Origin: DATGUA01 sp035301545
GTDB taxonomy: Bacteria; Bacillota; Clostridia; Tissierellales; Tissierellaceae
DNA: 31,297 bases
Direction: 5' to 3'
NCBI GenBank assembly: GCA_035301545.1
Contig: DATGUA010000053.1
Span: 1-31,297, forward strand
How positions within the stretch are numbered: the first letter of the stretch is position 1; each line of letters starts with the position of its first letter. Of this stretch, positions 1 to 7,469 are shown one piece after another. Under the pieces are notes generated by a model. It saw nothing but the letters and a program-made list of their open reading frames with translations, was not told the DNA's origin and did no database searches. A program made the position numbers and the translations under genes.

Positions 1-120
1 AAATAATTGTGATAAATCTTCAATTTTTACTTCTTTATTTAGATTATCTCTGATATCTTCTAATACATTAATATCTGTAGAATGTGATAAACAGATAGGC
101 TTTTCTTCTGTTTTTTTCAT
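1..120 (-). CDS. Possible ArsR-type regulator, N-terminal 40 codons only
   Basis: An open frame starts with ATG at 118-120, behind an AAGGGAGG ribosome site six or so bases upstream, and runs out of the window without a stop. The 40 visible residues begin MKKTEEKPICLSHSTD and end in an acidic, Leu-rich stretch (IEDLSQLF). That order, a short Cys/His-containing lead followed by an amphipathic helix ending in LSxLF, is what I would expect at the start of a metal-sensing ArsR/SmtB repressor, just before its winged-helix domain. The helix-turn-helix itself lies outside the window, so the family call is inference. It starts 22 bases after the upstream gene ends, with no terminator between them, so the two are probably cotranscribed. 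Confidence 0.45.
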   Translation of the reverse strand, partial: MKKTEEKPICLSHSTDINVLEDIRDNLNKEVKIEDLSQLF

Positions 121-142
121 TATTTCCTCCCTTCTATCTAAA

Positions 143-1444
143 CTACTCTATAGGTATCATCGGATTAACTGGATGGATAATTCTACCTCCGATGGGATCT
201 ATATAAAGTAGCCAATATCCATAGTTTTCCCTTCCTTCAAACCATGTATTAAATCCAGTATTTCCTCTCTGGGGATGTTCTTCTTTAAGAAAACGTCCAG
301 GAACACCATATACATAAAATTTAACCTCATTATTTATATTATACAGTCCAAATATATAATGTCTATATTTTTTTATAAGACTACTTGATGAGACACTATC
401 TTTTATAATAGAATATTTGTGATTTCCGCCAACTACATAAGAAAAATAAGGAAGAAAACCTTTCTCATTTTCTGAATCTGTAATATCTATTTTCCACCAA
501 TTATAACCCTGTAAATTGATTCTAAAAGGTTCTATATATGGGAAGAAACTTAGTATATCTAATACATAATCTGTAGTTTCCATTCTTTGTTTATTTTCCT
601 CTTCCTCTTTACCTTTATCAATCTCTTTATCAAAAATATTAGACATAATCTTATCATACTTTTCTTTTGTATTAATTTCTGATGTGATAGGACTTTTTGT
701 TATTTCCACCTCTTTATCATCTACTTTATCTTTAATAATCTCTTTATATTCATTTTCTTCATTTTCCTTTTCCTCATCTACTTCTTTATTATCTATCCTT
801 TTAGACTTTTCTTCAGACTTTTCTCCATCATCTTTTTCTTTAGTACCTTCTTCTTCATCCACTTTTTTATCATCTTTTTCCTTAGTCAGCTCTTCTTCCT
901 TTTTAAGATTTGGTCCCTTTGTTTTATCTCTAACTAGTTCTTTTTCTTTACCTTTATTTGAAAATGGCTTTTTTGCTTCTGGCTTTTCTTTCTCTGACTT
1001 TCTCTTTATTTTTTCTTCTTTACCTTTAGTTTTCTTTTCTATTCCCATACTCTCTAATTTTTCTATATAGTCTTCTATAGTATTATCACTCTTATTGAAA
1101 TATCCTCCTAGAAAAACCTTAGAACCTCTCACTAGCAGAATACTATTAATCCTACCTATTGGAAATCCTTCAGATTCTAAGTCTTTGTAATTTAAATTAA
1201 AATCAGCCTTTCCTAAGTAATTATTATCTGTAAATATTTTTCCTAAATCATAAACTTCTTTCCCTGTTAAAAGTATTACATTATAAAAATTATCTTTTTC
1301 TCCATTCTCAATATTTAAGGATATATTTAATTTATTGTTTCTTAATTCTAATTTTCCATGACCTTTCGGATTTAATCCTTTCATATTTGAAAATTCCCTC
1401 TTTAATATAACAAACTTTCTAACAAATCCTAAATTTCTAGACAT
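143..1444 (-). CDS. Unrecognised protein with Lys/Glu-rich middle and two flanking domains
   Basis: I do not recognise this 433-residue protein. Residues 1-130 look like a compact beta-rich domain (alternating hydrophobics, MKGLNPKGHGKLEL near residue 21). Residues about 130-290 are an extremely charged stretch of Lys, Glu and Asp with few hydrophobics, probably disordered or helical. Residues about 290-433 form a second domain rich in Trp, Tyr, Phe and Gly that ends in DPIGGRIIHPVNPMIPIE. There is no signal peptide or membrane segment, so it should be cytosolic or assembled onto a structure such as the spore. The ATG at 1444 has GGAGGG seven bases upstream; a second in-frame ATG at residue 21 lacks a comparable site. 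It starts about 30 bases after rsmA ends. A spore-coat or morphogenetic role is possible from the three-part architecture but has no direct support. Confidence 0.75.
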   Translation of the reverse strand: MSRNLGFVRKFVILKREFSNMKGLNPKGHGKLELRNNKLNISLNIENGEKDNFYNVILLTGKEVYDLGKIFTDNNYLGKADFNLNYKDLESEGFPIGRINSILLVRGSKVFLGGYFNKSDNTIEDYIEKLESMGIEKKTKGKEEKIKRKSEKEKPEAKKPFSNKGKEKELVRDKTKGPNLKKEEELTKEKDDKKVDEEEGTKEKDDGEKSEEKSKRIDNKEVDEEKENEENEYKEIIKDKVDDKEVEITKSPITSEINTKEKYDKIMSNIFDKEIDKGKEEEENKQRMETTDYVLDILSFFPYIEPFRINLQGYNWWKIDITDSENEKGFLPYFSYVVGGNHKYSIIKDSVSSSSLIKKYRHYIFGLYNINNEVKFYVYGVPGRFLKEEHPQRGNTGFNTWFEGRENYGYWLLYIDPIGGRIIHPVNPMIPIE

Positions 1445-1475
1445 AAAAAGCCCTCCTTATTACACATTTATATAT

Positions 1476-2342
1476 CTATATGTCTAAGGAAGGTAAAATT
1501 GTACTAATATTGATAAAATCTTCTATTGATAATTTTTCTGCTCTTTCCTTTTCCTTGATATTTGCCTGTTCTAAGCATTTCCTAATAGTTTCTTTATCTG
1601 TATTAAATCCATAGGATGATAAAGAATTGAGAATTGTCTTTCTTCTTTTAGAGAATCCAGCTTTCACCACCTTGAAGAATTTATCTTTATCTATATTTGG
1701 TATATCCTCTTTTATGTTTAATTTTATTATTGCAGAATCTATTTTAGGTTGAGGCATAAAAACAGTTTTTGGTACCCTAAAAGATATTTCAGGATCTGTA
1801 TAAAAGTTTATAAATACAGATAATGAACCATAAACCTTGCTTCCTGGGTCAGCAACCATTCTATCTGCTACTTCCTTCTGGACCATAACTGTTATAGAAT
1901 CAATATAATTTACTTCTTCTAGCAATTTCCCAATAATAGGTGTAGTCACATAATAAGGGAGATTAGCTACTACCTTTACTGGAGTATTATTAAACTTTTC
2001 TTGGATTAGTTTATTTATATCTATATCTAATATATCTCCATGTATTATTTCTATATTATCATATTCTTCCAGAGTTTCATCTAAGACAGGTAATAATCCT
2101 TCGTCTATCTCTATTGCCACCACTTTTTTAGCTTTTCTAGCTAATTCTTCAGTTAATGTTCCTATTCCAGGTCCTATTTCCAAAACATAATCACTTTTTG
2201 TAATATTAGCAGATTCTACTATATTACCTACTATATTGCCGTCTATTAAAAAATTTTGTCCTAGGCTTTTCGAAAATCTAAAATCATATTTATCAATAAT
2301 ACGCTTTACATATCTTGGTGAATATAATCTATCTTTACTCAT
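1476..2342 (-). CDS. rsmA: 16S rRNA dimethyladenosine transferase RsmA (KsgA)
   Basis: RsmA dimethylates the two adjacent adenines in the 3'-terminal hairpin of 16S rRNA, using S-adenosylmethionine, late in 30S maturation. The 288 residues match the usual family length. The family lead motif LGQNFLID is at residues 27-34, SAM-binding motif I (VLEIGPGIGTLTEEL) at 53-67, and the catalytic NLPY at 127-130, followed by QPKIDSAII. The C-terminal helical domain is complete. The start codon lies inside the last codons of rnmV: ATGAGTAA carries both the rsmA start and the rnmV stop, an 8-base overlap that implies translational coupling. The rnmV-rsmA order is the standard Firmicute arrangement. Confidence 0.96.
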   Translation of the reverse strand: MSKDRLYSPRYVKRIIDKYDFRFSKSLGQNFLIDGNIVGNIVESANITKSDYVLEIGPGIGTLTEELARKAKKVVAIEIDEGLLPVLDETLEEYDNIEIIHGDILDIDINKLIQEKFNNTPVKVVANLPYYVTTPIIGKLLEEVNYIDSITVMVQKEVADRMVADPGSKVYGSLSVFINFYTDPEISFRVPKTVFMPQPKIDSAIIKLNIKEDIPNIDKDKFFKVVKAGFSKRRKTILNSLSSYGFNTDKETIRKCLEQANIKEKERAEKLSIEDFINISTILPSLDI

Positions 2343-2877
2343 TTAGATTTATCCCTTCTATTCCTTTTAAAAATTCTTCTTTAGTTATTCCAAAATTATT
2401 TAATCTATTTAGAAATTGTTTAGAATTCCCATATCCAATACCTAATAAATGTCCTAATTTATCTCTCTTTTCCTTAGAATTACTAGCCCCTATTAATCCT
2501 TGCTCTATCATATCTTCTTGTGTAAAAATAATTTCTCTTTTTACTTTATTAGGTCTAGCCTTAAATATAGCATCTATTATGTCTTCCTTAGTAGCATTTT
2601 CTACACCTATGTCTCCTTCTTTTAATGCTTTCCCCTGTGGTAAAAATGCGTGTTTACAATTTGGAATCCTTCTATTTAAATCTCTTCTTATTTGCTCTCC
2701 AGCATAATCAGGATCAGTAAGTATAATAATACCTCTTTTACAAGCTAATTGTCGTAATGTTCTTATTAATCCTTTTTTATATTTAAATCCATTGGTAGAC
2801 ATAACTTCTGCGTCTACAGCAGCTTTAACTGCTGTAATATCATCCTTTCCTTCTACTACTATTACTTCTTTTATCAT
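2335..2877 (-). CDS. rnmV: Ribonuclease M5, 5S rRNA maturase
   Basis: RNase M5 makes the double cut that matures 5S rRNA from its precursor. The 180-residue protein starts with a Toprim domain: the catalytic-glutamate motif VVEGKDD at residues 7-13 and the metal-binding TDPDYAG at 54-60. The C-terminal half (GVENATKEDIIDAI onward) matches the RNA-binding part of this family in length and character. AAAGGA lies about seven bases before the ATG. It is followed by rsmA in an 8-base overlap and preceded by a 368-base gap from tatD. In many relatives a YabE-like gene sits between tatD and rnmV; here that gene is found at 7470 instead. Confidence 0.95.
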   Translation of the reverse strand: MIKEVIVVEGKDDITAVKAAVDAEVMSTNGFKYKKGLIRTLRQLACKRGIIILTDPDYAGEQIRRDLNRRIPNCKHAFLPQGKALKEGDIGVENATKEDIIDAIFKARPNKVKREIIFTQEDMIEQGLIGASNSKEKRDKLGHLLGIGYGNSKQFLNRLNNFGITKEEFLKGIEGINLNE

Positions 2878-2940
2878 AATAGTTCCTTTCTTATATATTC
2901 ATTTAAAATAATTTTGCATAATATCATAACTTAAATACTC

Positions 2941-3018
2941 GAATATATTATAGAGAACCTTCTTCCATGAAAGGAAAAACTACCTTTCATAAGTCATCTC
3001 TTTTCCTTATAATATATC
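2941..3018. repeat. Structured dispersed repeat, copy 1 of 3
   Basis: A 78-base element with terminal inverted arms (ATATATTATA at 2943-2952 and TATAATATAT at 3008-3017) enclosing an inner hairpin, ATGAAAGG at 2967-2974 with CCTTTCAT at 2983-2990. The same layout recurs at 18191 and 19394 in the same orientation. The core TTTCATAAGTCATCTCTTTT is shared by all three copies. No U-tract follows on either strand, so it is not a standard terminator. It lies between tatD and rnmV, both read on the minus strand. Confidence 0.85.
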
Positions 3019-3050
3019 TTAATACTTTGTTTACAACTCTATGATACCCA

Positions 3051-3205
3051 GTACACGTAGGAACTAATAATCAAAATAGGCTAATAAAATTCATGTTTTT
3101 TAATACTAAACAATAGATTCGTACACGTGGAATAGAATTATTTAAATAAGTTCCTGACTTGCGGTGTAGTAGCCGCCGAAAGGACCTTTTAAATGATTCT
3201 ATTCC
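3051..3205. repeat. GC-cored palindrome with a repeated GTACACGT octamer
   Basis: GTACACGT occurs at 3051-3058 and again at 3121-3128, 70 bases apart. Directly after the second copy, 3129-3205 is one long imperfect palindrome: outer arms GGAATAGAAT and ATTCTATTCC pair perfectly, then ATTTAAA-type arms, then AAGTTCCT with AGGACCTT, then a central GCGG/CCGC stem with a TGTAGTAG loop. The core is far richer in G and C than its surroundings. It could be a small structured RNA, or one end of a decayed single-strand transposon (IS200/IS605-like ends are hairpins). I recognise no known RNA family, and no poly-U follows on either strand. Confidence 0.7.
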
Positions 3206-3245
3206 TATCTGTAACTTAATATAGAAATAAAACTTCTTCTGCTAC

Positions 3246-4013
3246 TTATTTTATATTAAACAGTTTCTTAGCATTAATATTAGTCTGATTAACTAGTTCC
3301 TCAAAACTTACTCCTTTAATTTCTGCTATCTTTTCTGCTACATATTTTACATACATAGGCTCATTTCTCTTTCCTCTATAAGGTTCTGGGGTTAAATAAG
3401 GGCAGTCTGTCTCTATTAATAGTTTATCTAAAGGCAAAGCCTCTGCCACTTCTCTAACTATTCTTGCATTTTTAAATGTTACTGTTCCTCCTAAAGATAT
3501 ATAATATCCTAATTTTATATATTTTTCAGCCATTTCAGGACTTGCTGAGAAACAATGTAGCACTCCCTTTAAATTACCATCTTGTGCCTCTTCCATAATA
3601 TCAAAAGTTTCTTGAGTTGCCTCCCTTGAATGTATAATTACAGGAAGCTCAACTTCTTTAGCAAGCTTTAATTGATCCTTAAATCTTTTTCTCTGTATAT
3701 CTCTTGGTGAATTGTCATAATGAAAATCTAAACCAATCTCTCCTATAGCTAATACTTTATCTTTTTTAGACATTTCCCTTAACTGATCTAGTGTATCTTC
3801 ATTTACATCTTTAGCTGAATGAGGATGAACACCTACTGCAGCATATATATTGTCATACTTATCCGCTAGTTCTACTGAATTAATACTAGTCTGTAAATCT
3901 GCTCCTATATTTATAACAAATTCTACTCCATTAGCTTTTAAATCTTCAATAATCTTATCTCTATCCTCATCAAATCTTTTATCATCTAAATGAACATGAC
4001 TATCTATTAGCAT
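3246..4013 (-). CDS. tatD: TatD-family metal-dependent hydrolase
   Basis: A TIM-barrel metal-dependent hydrolase of the TatD/YabD family, of standard length (255 residues). Family members act as 3'-5' DNA exonucleases or repair nucleases. The metal ligands are all visible: HxH at His6/His8, Glu92 in GEIGLDFH, His128 in PVIIHSRE, His153 in VLHCFS and Asp203 in ETDCPYLTP. The ATG is preceded by GGAGG at a long 14-base spacing that overlaps the end of metG; an in-frame stop just upstream excludes an earlier start. The metG-tatD pair is a standard Firmicute operon. Beyond its stop lies a gap holding two structured repeats, and I see no classical terminator there. Confidence 0.94.
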   Translation of the reverse strand: MLIDSHVHLDDKRFDEDRDKIIEDLKANGVEFVINIGADLQTSINSVELADKYDNIYAAVGVHPHSAKDVNEDTLDQLREMSKKDKVLAIGEIGLDFHYDNSPRDIQRKRFKDQLKLAKEVELPVIIHSREATQETFDIMEEAQDGNLKGVLHCFSASPEMAEKYIKLGYYISLGGTVTFKNARIVREVAEALPLDKLLIETDCPYLTPEPYRGKRNEPMYVKYVAEKIAEIKGVSFEELVNQTNINAKKLFNIK

Positions 4014-4031
4014 AATTATATTTCAATCCTC

Positions 4032-5969
4032 CTATGATACTCTAGCTCCACCTTTTAGGTCTTCTAAGGTAGTTAATAGTGATAATTTTCCTTCACTATC
4101 TTCTGCTGCTAATACCATCCCATTTGATTCTTCTCCTCTTAATTTTACTGGTTTTAAGTTTGTCATAACTACTACTTTTTTACCTATTAAATCATCTACT
4201 TCATAAAATTCTTTAATTCCAGATACAACTTGTCTTGTCTCTTCACCTATTTTCACCTTCAGAATTAAAAGTTTATCTGCATTTGGGTGATCTTTACAAT
4301 CTATTATTTCTGCTGTCTTTAATTTTATCTTATCAAAATCATCAATAGTTACTAAATTTTCCTCCATTTTATCCTTCTCCTCATTATTTCTTTTTGTTCT
4401 TTTATCTATTAATTGTTGATTTGCTTCATCTAATCTTACTAATTCTTTCTCTATATTTAATCTTGGAAATATTATATCTCCTTTTTTCACTTTTGTGTCT
4501 TTCTCTATTAAACCCCAAGTCTTAGCACTGTCCCAGATTACTTCTCCTTCTATACCTAATTGACTTCTTATACTTTGAGATGTGCTTTCCATAAATGGAT
4601 TTATTAAGACAGATATAATTCTTAAACTCTCAGATAAATTAAATAATATTGTATCTAATCTATCCTTATTTTCATCTTTAGCTAATATCCATGGAGTTGT
4701 TTCATCTACATATTTATTAGCTCTTCTAACTAATTTCCAAATTTCATCTAATGCCTTAGAAAAATTTAGTTCATCTACATATTCTTCAACCTTATTAGCA
4801 ATATTTACTCCTACATTTTTCAAAGACTCATCTATATCTTCTTCTAAATTAATTTCTGGTATTATACCATTATTATATTTTTCTATCATAGTTACTGTTC
4901 TACTTAATAAATTTCCTAAGTCATTTGCCAAATCCGAATTTACTCTTTGTAAGAATTTCTTTCTAGTAAATGATCCATCACTTCCAAAAGAAAATTCTCT
5001 TAATAGGAAATATTTAAAAGCATCTATACCATATAATTCGATAATAGGTTCAGGGTATATTATATTCCCTTTAGATTTTGACATTTTATCATCATCAAAT
5101 AATATCCATCCATGTCCAAAAACCTGTTTAGGTAATTCCATGTCTAGGCCCATTAACAAGGCAGGCCAAATTATTGTATGGAATCTTACTATTTCTTTAG
5201 CCATTAAATGTACACCTGCTGGCCAATATTTCTTAAAGTTTTCATCCCTCTCTGAACCATATCCTAGAGCTGTAATATAACAAGATAATGCATCAATCCA
5301 TACATATACTACATGTTCAGGATCAAATGGAACCTTAATCCCCCAATCAAAGGTTGTTCTCGATACACAGAGGTCTTCTAAACCCTCTTTTATAAAATTA
5401 ATCATTTCATTTTTTCTGGACTCTGGTTGTATAAAATTTGGGTTATCTTCATATAGCTGTAATAGTTTATCTTTATACTCAGATAATTTAAAAAAGTATG
5501 CATCCTCTTCTGCCCAATGGGTGGGTCTATTACAGTCTGGACAATTTCCATCTACTAGTTGAGATTCTGACCAAAAAGATTCACATGGTGTACAATAATA
5601 ACCTTTATATTTTGATTTATAAATTTCTCCCTTTTCATATAATTTAGTAAATATATCTTGTACTGCCTTTACATGATAATCATCTGTAGTTCTTACAAAT
5701 TTGTCATAATCAATCTCTAAGATTTCCCATAATTTCTTTATATCTTTTACTATACCATCTACATATTCCTTTGGTGTCTTGTTATGTTTCTTTGCCATTT
5801 CCTGTATTTTTTGTCCATGTTCATCAGTTCCTGTTACAAAGAAAGCATCATATCCTTGTGCTTTTTTAAATCTTTTTAAAGAATCTGCAGCTATTGTAGT
5901 ATAAGTATGACCTATGTGTAAATTATCACTTGGATAATAGATTGGTGTAGTCAAATAATATTTTTCCAT
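4032..5969 (-). CDS. metG: Methionyl-tRNA synthetase
   Basis: MetG charges tRNA-Met with methionine. The 645 residues carry the class I signatures HIGH (18-21) and KMSKS (295-299), a zinc knuckle with Cys126, Cys129, Cys143 and Cys146, and from about residue 545 a fused C-terminal tRNA-binding domain of the EMAP/Arc1p type (DHPNADKLL, then MVLAAE near the end). The start is taken as the ATG at 5969, eight bases after AGAGGAG. An in-frame GTG three codons upstream abuts the ribosome site and cannot be used efficiently. The gene sits behind a T-box leader, so it should be induced when methionyl-tRNA runs short. tatD follows 18 bases after the stop. Confidence 0.97.
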   Translation of the reverse strand: MEKYYLTTPIYYPSDNLHIGHTYTTIAADSLKRFKKAQGYDAFFVTGTDEHGQKIQEMAKKHNKTPKEYVDGIVKDIKKLWEILEIDYDKFVRTTDDYHVKAVQDIFTKLYEKGEIYKSKYKGYYCTPCESFWSESQLVDGNCPDCNRPTHWAEEDAYFFKLSEYKDKLLQLYEDNPNFIQPESRKNEMINFIKEGLEDLCVSRTTFDWGIKVPFDPEHVVYVWIDALSCYITALGYGSERDENFKKYWPAGVHLMAKEIVRFHTIIWPALLMGLDMELPKQVFGHGWILFDDDKMSKSKGNIIYPEPIIELYGIDAFKYFLLREFSFGSDGSFTRKKFLQRVNSDLANDLGNLLSRTVTMIEKYNNGIIPEINLEEDIDESLKNVGVNIANKVEEYVDELNFSKALDEIWKLVRRANKYVDETTPWILAKDENKDRLDTILFNLSESLRIISVLINPFMESTSQSIRSQLGIEGEVIWDSAKTWGLIEKDTKVKKGDIIFPRLNIEKELVRLDEANQQLIDKRTKRNNEEKDKMEENLVTIDDFDKIKLKTAEIIDCKDHPNADKLLILKVKIGEETRQVVSGIKEFYEVDDLIGKKVVVMTNLKPVKLRGEESNGMVLAAEDSEGKLSLLTTLEDLKGGARVS

Positions 5970-5996
5970 ATATCTCACTCCTCTTTAGTATAAATT

Positions 5997-6027
5997 AAAA
6001 ACCTTCATCTCTATATAGAGACGAAGG
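5997..6027 (-). terminator. T-box attenuator terminator
   Basis: CCTTCGTCTC pairs with GAGATGAAGG (one G-U) around a TATAT loop and is followed by a run of U on the minus strand. It lies about 30 bases before the metG ribosome site and is mutually exclusive with the antiterminator of the T-box leader. Confidence 0.92.
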
Positions 6028-6254
6028 TGTATCTTCGTGGTACCACTCTAATTTATTTAAATCTTAGTAGGTTTATTACCTTGCAGATAACGGATGCACC
6101 GTTATAGCTTAAATAGTTTCAGCTATAAGATTCAGGGGCCATATTCAAGTTAGTTTTACACACTGACTTTCACCTAATCCAGCTCTCTATAGAATAAAAC
6201 TACCTCTACTCTTCCCATCCTTATCTTTCCTATAAGCATATCTTTATCAGTTTA
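5997..6254 (-). promoter_or_regulatory. Methionine T-box leader of metG
   Basis: The leader contains the T-box core GTGGTACCACG (about 6036-6048), which pairs with the uncharged tRNA acceptor end. Upstream is a stem I region with the conserved AGAGAGC and GGTGAAAGTC segments. The specifier is read from GAATATGGCC: the codon ATG lies at 6140-6142, in the same context as the specifier of characterised T-boxes (GAATNNN), and matches the methionine synthetase it precedes. The leader ends in an intrinsic terminator that overlaps the antiterminator partner. Confidence 0.93.
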
Positions 6255-6260
6255 CTAAGT

Positions 6261-6289
6261 ATTATATGAAAATAAAAACATTTTGTCAA
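6261..6289 (-). promoter_or_regulatory. Consensus sigma-A promoter of metG
   Basis: TTGACA (6284-6289) and TATAAT (6261-6266) are separated by exactly 17 bases, a perfect match to the vegetative consensus. The predicted transcript start, near 6254, marks the beginning of the T-box leader. The -35 box lies only 12 bases past the aldolase stop codon. Confidence 0.9.
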
Positions 6290-6301
6290 ATACTCTAGAA
6301 A

Positions 6302-7189
6302 TTATTTTATAGATGCTTTATAGATTTTATCTACAGAGTCTTTCATTGTATTATTAAATTCTTCATCATTTTGGTCTATAGATAAACCTTCAGTTAATGC
6401 CCTTGAGAAACTTGCTATTAGCTTTGGATTTTTTCCTAATTTTTTATTTGCATTCTCTCTTGTATACCCGCCAGAAAGTGCTACAACTCTTAGAACCCTT
6501 TCATGATCAATTATTTCTTTAAAAAAATTATCTTTAGATGGAATAGATAATTTAAACATAAATTTAATATCCCTATCTAATTTGTTTAGATGTTTTAAAA
6601 TTTCTTCTTTCATAATAGTTTCTGATTCAGATTTAGTTGGACTATTTATATCTACTTCTGGCTCAAGTATAGGTATTAGACCTGCATCATAAATTTTTTG
6701 TCCAATTTCAAATTGCTGATCTACTATATCTTTTATTCCTTTTGGATCTACAGTTTTAATAAGGGAACGCATCTTGGTACCAAATATATTTCTTTCTTTA
6801 GCTCGCTTTAGTAATTGATCTAGGTTTGTAAGAGGATTCATTAATTGAACACCATTTTCTTCCCTAGCAAGACCTTGGTCTACCTTTAAAAATGGTACTA
6901 TTCCTTTTTCATTCCACAGATAATCTCCTATATATAGACCATCTATTTTTCTATCTATTGTTTGTTCAAAAAGTATAGCACCAATTATTTTCTCATTGTT
7001 AAAATATTGATTTGTAATAATTCTTGTCCTCATATCATGGATCATATCGAACATTTCTTCCTCCCCATTATATGAATCTTCAGGAACTCCATACATTTTT
7101 AATGCTTTTGGTGTAGATCCTCCACTTTGATCTAAAGCAGCTATAAACCCATTGTTATTTTTAATTATATCCATCTTTTCATTATCCAT
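6302..7189 (-). CDS. fda: Class I fructose-bisphosphate aldolase
   Basis: A Schiff-base (class I) aldolase that interconverts fructose 1,6-bisphosphate with dihydroxyacetone phosphate and glyceraldehyde 3-phosphate. The N-terminal signature GFIAALDQSGGSTPKAL and the KLSIPS and SFSRALTEGL segments match the staphylococcal-type Fda family; length 295. Two starts are possible. ATG 7204 has AGGAG eight bases upstream. ATG 7189 has GAGGGGG six bases upstream and gives 13 residues before GFIAALDQ, the spacing I recall for the family, so 7189 is chosen. It reads away from the YabE-like gene. No terminator separates its stop from the metG promoter. Confidence 0.93.
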   Translation of the reverse strand: MDNEKMDIIKNNNGFIAALDQSGGSTPKALKMYGVPEDSYNGEEEMFDMIHDMRTRIITNQYFNNEKIIGAILFEQTIDRKIDGLYIGDYLWNEKGIVPFLKVDQGLAREENGVQLMNPLTNLDQLLKRAKERNIFGTKMRSLIKTVDPKGIKDIVDQQFEIGQKIYDAGLIPILEPEVDINSPTKSESETIMKEEILKHLNKLDRDIKFMFKLSIPSKDNFFKEIIDHERVLRVVALSGGYTRENANKKLGKNPKLIASFSRALTEGLSIDQNDEEFNNTMKDSVDKIYKASIK

Positions 7190-7225
7190 ACTATACCCCC
7201 TCATATATTTTACTCCTATTTATAT

Positions 7226-7254
7226 ATTATACCCTTTTATAAAATATAAAACTA
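7226..7254 (-). promoter_or_regulatory. Candidate promoter of fda
   Basis: A perfect TATAAT -10 box (7226-7231) lies upstream of the two candidate aldolase starts. The -35 position at 17 bases reads TAGTTT (7249-7254), a poor match, so activity may depend on the AT-rich upstream DNA. The rest of the 280-base divergent gap is AT-rich without other recognisable sites apart from the opposing promoter. Confidence 0.45.
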
Positions 7255-7375
7255 TTAATTAATATATAATTAAATAAACTATTATTTAGGTAATATTTCT
7301 TACATATAGGAATAATATAACTTATATTGGAAAATAATAGATTTATAATATTTTAAATATATTTCATTTTAAAAT

Positions 7376-7404
7376 TTGACAAAACTATATTTTTATCATA
7401 CAAT
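7376..7404 (+). promoter_or_regulatory. Sigma-A promoter of the YabE-like gene
   Basis: TTGACA (7376-7381) and TACAAT (7399-7404) with a 17-base spacer, about 65 bases before the ATG. The leader contains GTTACAA twice (GTTACAAAAGTGTTACAA), a possible short direct-repeat operator. Confidence 0.8.
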
Positions 7405-7469
7405 ACTGAAATGACTTCAAAAGTTACAAAAGTGTTACAATTTGTAGCTAAATTTTAGGAGGTATAAAA

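Noticed and set aside
684..1070. Plus-strand open frame of 128 codons, Ser/Phe-rich
   Set aside because: It is the antisense of the Lys/Glu-rich stretch in the minus-strand gene (AAG/GAA codons read backwards give Ser, Leu and Phe), and has no ribosome site.
2941..3018. Repeat considered as a CRISPR array unit or an intrinsic terminator
   Set aside because: The copies are single and kilobases apart, with no spacers, so not CRISPR; neither strand has a U-run after the stem, so not a standard terminator.
3129..3205. Palindrome considered as a preQ1, purine, THF or fluoride riboswitch
   Set aside because: None of the conserved core sequences of those classes is present, and there is no expression platform before rnmV within reach.
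4582..5280. Plus-strand open frame of 232 codons inside metG
   Set aside because: It is antisense to well-supported metG coding sequence, with no domain, promoter or ribosome site; AT-rich codons leave long antisense frames by chance.
5970..5978. GTG at 5978 as the metG start
   Set aside because: It sits directly on the ribosome-binding site; the ATG at 5969 has proper spacing and the canonical N-terminus.
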